18,048 nt of DNA from Stenotrophomonas sp. (GTDB lineage: Bacteria > Pseudomonadota > Gammaproteobacteria > Xanthomonadales > Xanthomonadaceae). Position numbers and translations under genes: made by a program. Shown in pieces: positions 14,006 through 18,048 of this stretch. Positions within the stretch are counted from its first letter, which is position 1. Each line of letters starts with the position of its first letter. The notes under the pieces were generated by a model. It was not told where the DNA came from. It was given only the letters and a program-made list of their open reading frames with translations, and made no database searches. The stretch covers positions 1 through 18,048 of the forward strand of contig DOKO01000145.1 of the NCBI GenBank assembly GCA_003510825.1, in the 5' to 3' direction.

Positions 14006-14434
14006 ATGGATGTTCGCCCCCTGTTGCTGGCGTGGCTGCTGGTCGCCGGACTTCCGGCCGCCGCGCAGCAGATCCGCTCCGCGACCGGCCCCGCGCGCAA
14101 ACCGCTGCCGGCCGCGCCACTACCGGCGCACAATTCAATGGCGAAGAGCACCACGCCCTTCAACTGCGCGCAGTACACGTGGCCAAAGCATCCGCATCCC
14201 ACCGCCAAGGCGTACTGCGATGGGGTCGAGGCCAATACGCTGCAGAACGAAGCCCGCCAGGCCGGTCGTCCCGGCCCCTCCGCCGAGGTGAGCGCGCTGC
14301 CTGCGCTGGGTTCGGCCGAAGCCAAGCAGACCGGCACCGCCTGCATTGGTGGCCAGGCTTTCCGGCGGCTGGCCAATGGCTGGGAACAGGTGGCCTCGCC
14401 GTCGGGTGGGTGGCTGCGCTGCCGGGAACGCTAG
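14006..14434 (+). CDS. Small secreted cysteine-containing protein, unknown function
   Basis: A 142-aa protein. Residues 1-20 form a signal peptide (RPLLLAWLLVAGLPAAA). The mature part is Pro/Ala-rich at first and then holds four cysteines (FNC, AYC, TAC, LRC), enough for two disulfides, so a periplasmic location is likely. No family is recognised. The frame extends to 13949, but ATG 14006 has GAGGA (13995-13999) six bases upstream and starts the signal peptide. Its stop overlaps the convergent TetR gene stop by four bases. Confidence 0.72.
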   Translation: MDVRPLLLAWLLVAGLPAAAQQIRSATGPARKPLPAAPLPAHNSMAKSTTPFNCAQYTWPKHPHPTAKAYCDGVEANTLQNEARQAGRPGPSAEVSALPALGSAEAKQTGTACIGGQAFRRLANGWEQVASPSGGWLRCRER

Positions 14435-15087
14435 GCCAGCGTTGCCGCAGGCGGCGGCAGCGAAAGGGACTGCAGATCCACTTCGCCACGCACGACCTGC
14501 AGCGCGCCCAACACCAGGGCATGCATGCCCTGGGCGAATTCGCGGCCCACTTCGTCGGCATCACGCGCGCGCTCACCGTCTGACACCCCGTCTTCCCGCG
14601 TGCTGGCGTACAGCGTCTCGGCAACCGCGACGCAATGGAATGCCACGGTCGACAGCAGCCAGCGTGCCTCCTGTGCCGGCAGGCCATAGGCGGCGGCAAC
14701 AGACGCCTGATGCTCGGCGATGCGCCCGCTCATCGATGGCGAGGCCAGCGAACGCCGCAGCAGGTAAGGCGTAAGGCCGGGGTTGGCGATGACAAGGTCA
14801 CGCAGCGAGGCGATGAAGACGATCAGATAGTCGGGCAGGGCCTGCCCGTTGGCCGCATCCACCGGCGGCATCTGCCAACTGTCGAAAATGGCCTCGGCCA
14901 CGGCACCTTTCAGTGCCTCAAGATTGGAGATGTGGTTGTAGAGGGTCATGTGGGTGACCCCCAGTGCCGCAGCCAGGCCGACAAAGGTCAAGTCACGCAG
15001 GCCCATGGCCATCCCGGCTTCGACGATGCGTGCCTGGCTGAGTTTCTTCGGGCGCCCGCGTGCGGGGGCCTGTTCGCTGTCCTTCAT
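14431..15087 (-). CDS. TetR/AcrR-family transcriptional regulator
   Basis: A 218-aa regulator. The N-terminal helix-turn-helix (about residues 18-62) reads LSQARIVEAG...FVGLAAALGVTHMTLYNHISNLEAL, the canonical TetR_N pattern. The all-helical C-terminal half is the ligand and dimer domain, and its ligand is not evident. GGAAGG sits just upstream of the ATG on the minus strand. It is divergent from the TonB-dependent receptor, and the shared 248-base region contains the Fur-covered promoter, so it may co-regulate the receptor or itself. Its target is not proved. Confidence 0.9.
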   Translation of the reverse strand: MKDSEQAPARGRPKKLSQARIVEAGMAMGLRDLTFVGLAAALGVTHMTLYNHISNLEALKGAVAEAIFDSWQMPPVDAANGQALPDYLIVFIASLRDLVIANPGLTPYLLRRSLASPSMSGRIAEHQASVAAAYGLPAQEARWLLSTVAFHCVAVAETLYASTREDGVSDGERARDADEVGREFAQGMHALVLGALQVVRGEVDLQSLSLPPPAATLA

Positions 15088-15137
15088 CGACCTTCCATTG
15101 TTGCGGGCGCGGCCGCGCGGCGACCTTGCCGGTTGGC

Positions 15138-15166
15138 TTGACCATTTATTTTATGGCAATGATAAT
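15138..15166 (+). promoter_or_regulatory. Promoter of the TonB-dependent receptor
   Basis: TTGACC (15138-15143) and GATAAT (15161-15166) are separated by 17 bases, each matching 5/6 consensus positions, in an AT-rich island. Transcription would start near 15173, giving a leader of about 160 bases before the receptor ATG. Confidence 0.75.
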
Positions 15167-15173
15167 TAATCTC
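15155..15173. promoter_or_regulatory. Fur box over the receptor -10 region
   Basis: The 19 bases match the Fur consensus GATAATGATAATCATTATC at 14 of 19 positions, with AATGATAAT (15158-15166) intact. It covers the -10 hexamer, so iron-loaded Fur should block transcription. This agrees with the siderophore-receptor call downstream. Confidence 0.75.
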
Positions 15174-15335
15174 ATCGCGCGGCACATCGCCTGCGCCAGG
15201 GCGTGATCGTAGCAATCGCGTCCACCCGCTCCCAGCCAGGCATCGGCCCAGCCAACAACCTCCGCCTGCGTCAGCACTCCCTCGATCGTCGGGCTCCGCG
15301 CCACGGCGCAGGCCTCGTCATGCCCAGGAACACCG

Positions 15336-17534
15336 ATGACGTCCGATGTCCGTTGCCTTGCTCCCTTGTCCTGCCTGCGCAGGGGTGCCGCCACTCCGCT
15401 GCTGTTCGCCCTTGGCGGCCTGCTCGTCCTTCCCGTGCCTTCGGCGCTGGCCCAGGCCATTGCGTCGGCCAACGACCGTTCGGCCGAGGTCTCCACCCTG
15501 GATTCGGTCAACGTCCGCGAGACCAAGGCCGTCACCGATCCCTATGCCGGCGGCCAGGTCGCGGCCGGCGGTCGCATGGGGCTGCTCGGCAACCGCGATT
15601 TCATGGATACGCCGTTCAATACCATCAGTTACACCGAGGCCTACATCGCCGATCGCCAAGCGCGTGACATCACCTCGGTCATCGCCGCTGCAGATCCGAC
15701 GGTGTTCACCAACAACGCCTCGGGCGCATGGAGCGAGAACTATTCGATCCGTGGTTTTGCCTCCAGCACGACGGACATGACCGTGGACGGGATGTTCGGG
15801 ATGGCGCCGTTCTATCGCACCTCGCCGGAGATGTTCGAGCGCATCGACGTGCTGAAGGGGCCGTCGGCGCTGCTCAACGGCATGCCACCGGGCGGTTCGG
15901 TGGGCGGCACCATCAACCTGATCCCCAAGCGCGCCGCCGATGCGCCGCTGACCCGGGTGAGCGTGGACCATGGTTCGGACGCCCAGTTTGGTGGCCACGT
16001 GGATGTGGGCCGCCGCTTCGGCAGCAGCAGGCAGTGGGGCGTGCGTTTCAACGGTGTCTATCGTGACGGCGAGGGTGCCATCCGCCACCAGGACAAGGCC
16101 TACCAGCTGGGTTCACTGGCCCTGGACTGGCGCGGCGAGCGCAGCCGTGCATCGCTGGATGTCTACAGCGCCAAGGATCTCATCCACGGCCCGACCCGTG
16201 GCGTCAGCCTGGATGTGGGCGTGGCCGTTCCGAAGCCGCCGCGTGCCGATGTGTTGATCAACCCGGTGTGGGGCAGGGTGGAGAGCCGTGACAAAGGCGC
16301 GATCGCGCGCGGTGAGTTCGACTTCAATGATCACCTGATGGGCTATGCCGCCTTCGGTGCCAGCGAGACGAACTACAGCTACAACGGCGCCATCAGTGCC
16401 CTGGTGCTCAACGACGCCGGTGACTTCCGCACCACCGTGGCCCAGCTGGCCTTCCACACCCGCAAGCAATCGGCTGATGTGGGCGTGCGTGGCAGCTTCC
16501 AGACCGGCCCGGTCAGCCACCAGCTGGCCGCCAACGCGACCGCCTACCAGCACAAGCAGGATGACTACGGCCGCCGCAGCGTGCCCGAGGCCAGCTGGGT
16601 GACCAATCTCTACGCACCGACCTGGAACGAGGCGCCGGCGTTCATCACCCCGCACATCATGCATACCGAGGTGAAGCTGCGCAGCGTGGGCGTGGCCGAC
16701 ACGATGGGGTTTGCCGGGGATCGCCTGCAGGTGACCCTGGGTGTACGCCGCCAGCAGGTGCAGAGTGATGCGTTCGACATCAACACCGGTGCACTGTCTT
16801 CGCGCTACAAGCAGAGCGCCACGACCCCTGCCGCCGCGGTGCTGTTCAAGCTGGGCCGCACGGTATCGGTGTATGCCAACAGCATCGAGGGCCTCAGCCA
16901 GGGTGCGACCGCCCCCACCACCGCGGCCAATGCCGGTGAGGTGTTTCCGCCCTTCAAGACCCGTCAGAAAGAGCTGGGCCTGAAGCTGGACGCGGGGCGC
17001 TTCGCGCATTCCTTCAGCCTGTTTGAGATCAAGCGACCCAATGGCTACACCGACCCCGTCTCGAACATCTATTCGTTTGGCGGTGAGCAGCGCAACCGCG
17101 GCGCGGACTGGAGCTTCTTTGGCTCGCCGCTGGAAGGTGTGCGGCTGATGGGCGGCGTGGCCTATGTGCAGCCCAAGCTCACCCGCACCCAGAGCGGCAT
17201 CAACGAAGGGAAGCTGGCCACCGGCCTGCCGAAGGTGCAGGGCAAGGTGGGCGCCGAATGGGATCTGCCGATGCTGGAAGGTGTCAGCATCAATACGGGC
17301 ATCACGTCCATGTCCCGGCAGTTCATCAGCGCCGACAACACGCAGTGGGTGGCCGGGCACACCGTGTATGACCTGGGTGCGCGCTACAGCACCCGGCTCT
17401 CAGGCCGTCCACTGACACTGCGCGGCACGGTCAACAACCTGACCAACACCGCTTACTGGGGCCAGCCACTGCTGTCCAGCCTGGCGCTGGGTGCACCGCG
17501 GACCTATACGCTGTCAGCGACCATTGATTTCTGA
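15336..17534 (+). CDS. TonB-dependent siderophore receptor
   Basis: A 732-aa outer-membrane receptor for a ferric siderophore, length typical for the family. It has a signal peptide ending near residue 39 (PVPSALA), a possible TonB-box region (DSVNVRE, about 56-62), and a plug domain (about 80-200) with YSIRGFAS, TVDGMFG, IDVLKGPSALLNG, PPGGSVGGTINLIPKRA. The 22-strand-type barrel then runs to a terminal Phe (SATIDF), the usual C-terminal signature. The start ATG has AGGAA (15325-15329) six bases upstream. No extended N-terminal signalling domain is visible, so FecI/FecR control is unlikely; Fur control is supported by the box at 15155. The siderophore is not identifiable. Confidence 0.93.
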   Translation: MTSDVRCLAPLSCLRRGAATPLLFALGGLLVLPVPSALAQAIASANDRSAEVSTLDSVNVRETKAVTDPYAGGQVAAGGRMGLLGNRDFMDTPFNTISYTEAYIADRQARDITSVIAAADPTVFTNNASGAWSENYSIRGFASSTTDMTVDGMFGMAPFYRTSPEMFERIDVLKGPSALLNGMPPGGSVGGTINLIPKRAADAPLTRVSVDHGSDAQFGGHVDVGRRFGSSRQWGVRFNGVYRDGEGAIRHQDKAYQLGSLALDWRGERSRASLDVYSAKDLIHGPTRGVSLDVGVAVPKPPRADVLINPVWGRVESRDKGAIARGEFDFNDHLMGYAAFGASETNYSYNGAISALVLNDAGDFRTTVAQLAFHTRKQSADVGVRGSFQTGPVSHQLAANATAYQHKQDDYGRRSVPEASWVTNLYAPTWNEAPAFITPHIMHTEVKLRSVGVADTMGFAGDRLQVTLGVRRQQVQSDAFDINTGALSSRYKQSATTPAAAVLFKLGRTVSVYANSIEGLSQGATAPTTAANAGEVFPPFKTRQKELGLKLDAGRFAHSFSLFEIKRPNGYTDPVSNIYSFGGEQRNRGADWSFFGSPLEGVRLMGGVAYVQPKLTRTQSGINEGKLATGLPKVQGKVGAEWDLPMLEGVSINTGITSMSRQFISADNTQWVAGHTVYDLGARYSTRLSGRPLTLRGTVNNLTNTAYWGQPLLSSLALGAPRTYTLSATIDF

Positions 17535-17540
17535 TGGTGG

Positions 17541-17579
17541 CGCGTCCATCCGGCGGCGTCGCGTTGCCGGATGGATGCG
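17541..17579. terminator. Strong hairpin between convergent genes
   Basis: TCCATCCGGC (17545-17554) pairs perfectly with GCCGGATGGA (17566-17575), extended by CGCG/TGCG to 14 pairs including one G-U, around an 11-base loop. It lies six bases after the receptor stop. No T tract follows, so it may act as an mRNA-stabilising or Rho-assisted end. Confidence 0.65.
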
Positions 17580-17589
17580 CGCGCAGGCC

Positions 17590-17985
17590 TCAGAGCCTGC
17601 CTTCGGCCGCGTAGCGGGCGGCGCCCTGGTCCACCAGCGCCTGCAGCTCCTGCAGCAGTGGCTCGTCCCAGCAGTCGAAGTTGAAGCAGGACTTGCCCTG
17701 CATGCGCTGCTTCAGCGCAGGACTGATGCCTGCCAGCAGTTCGGGATGGTCATAGATGGGCATCAGGTGGAAGGCGTGCTTGCGCCCGGACACCTTCACC
17801 GCGCCGAAGAACTGCGCCTTGCCGTTGGCGCCCGGCGTGCGGCAGTTGGCGTAGAAGTGTTGATCCGTGTCGTGGACCACGAGCAGGCCATCGCGATGAC
17901 GCAGCAGCATCTGGCGCAGGGCGCCGAACAGATCGGGCGGCTCCGTATCGGTGGACGTGGTGGGTGTCGCCTGGGTGCGCTTCAT
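17590..17985 (-). CDS. Conserved hypothetical protein (FFGAVK...QGKSCFNF family)
   Basis: A 131-aa protein. The segment HFYANCRTPGANGKAQFFGAVKVSGRKHAFHLMPIYDHPELLAGISPALKQRMQGKSCFNF is like a widespread uncharacterised family, related at least in look to DUF1801-type proteins. It has no signal peptide or membrane segment, so it is cytosolic. The N-terminal 15 residues are low complexity (Thr/Pro-rich), so the true start could be slightly downstream, and the ribosome-binding site is weak. Function unknown. Confidence 0.78.
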   Translation of the reverse strand: MKRTQATPTTSTDTEPPDLFGALRQMLLRHRDGLLVVHDTDQHFYANCRTPGANGKAQFFGAVKVSGRKHAFHLMPIYDHPELLAGISPALKQRMQGKSCFNFDCWDEPLLQELQALVDQGAARYAAEGRL

Positions 17986-18048
17986 GGGAACTGCCCGGTG
18001 TGGGGAACGTTCTGGGGAATACGCAGCGTGCCTCTGCGCGCACCGTAG

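Noticed and set aside
15146..15535. A 129-aa minus-strand open frame under the receptor start, with a protein-like middle section
   Set aside because: It runs through the Fur box, the receptor promoter and the receptor signal peptide, has no ribosome-binding site, and matches no family I know. It is most likely a shadow of GC-rich coding bias.

Overview
The window looks like chromosome from a Stenotrophomonas species, probably of the S. maltophilia complex. The evidence is a high-GC sequence with strong G/C third-position bias, xanthomonad-like proteins, and two inverted-pair palindromes ending in GTAG/CTAC that match the SMAG (GTAG-type REP) repeats described for S. maltophilia. I see no rRNA, tRNA, insertion sequence, phage gene or CRISPR array. 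The species assignment is inference.

Layout, 1-9000. A SMAG dimer closes the left edge. An MmyB-type XRE regulator (-) is divergent from an NAD-binding SDR/epimerase (+), with a near-palindromic operator candidate between them. Next come an exonuclease III homologue and a tightly overlapped four-gene operon: acyl-CoA dehydrogenase-like protein, PIG-L deacetylase, NodS-like methyltransferase and GT2 glycosyltransferase. The enzyme mix resembles the logic of Nod-factor synthesis (transfer a sugar, de-N-acetylate it, N-methylate it, work on an acyl chain) and may make an undescribed modified glycolipid or amino-sugar product. Then follow the UvrC-like nuclease Cho, a YetF/DUF421 membrane protein, a zinc alcohol dehydrogenase broken by one extra T, and a small conserved protein coupled to its stop codon.

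Layout, 9000-13600. A small disordered protein and a stand-alone receiver-domain response regulator form a minus-strand pair, followed by a second SMAG-like dimer and an NAD(P)-binding SDR. Just after the SDR is what I consider the most interesting element: a 28-codon open frame rich in histidine codons, a hairpin containing those codons, an alternative antiterminator pairing and a strong intrinsic terminator. This is a complete his-operon-style attenuator, but the gene it precedes is an isochorismatase-like cysteine hydrolase, not hisG. A lipoprotein gene follows. On the minus strand lie a GAF protein with a degenerate GGDEF-like tail and a secreted NUC-type nuclease.

Layout, 13600-18048. 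A 417-base gene-free stretch with a palindrome leads to a small secreted cysteine-containing protein. A TetR regulator (-) is divergent from a TonB-dependent siderophore receptor (+). The receptor promoter has near-consensus -35 and -10 hexamers with a Fur box over the -10, so iron repression is likely. A strong hairpin separates the receptor from a convergent conserved hypothetical gene at the right edge.
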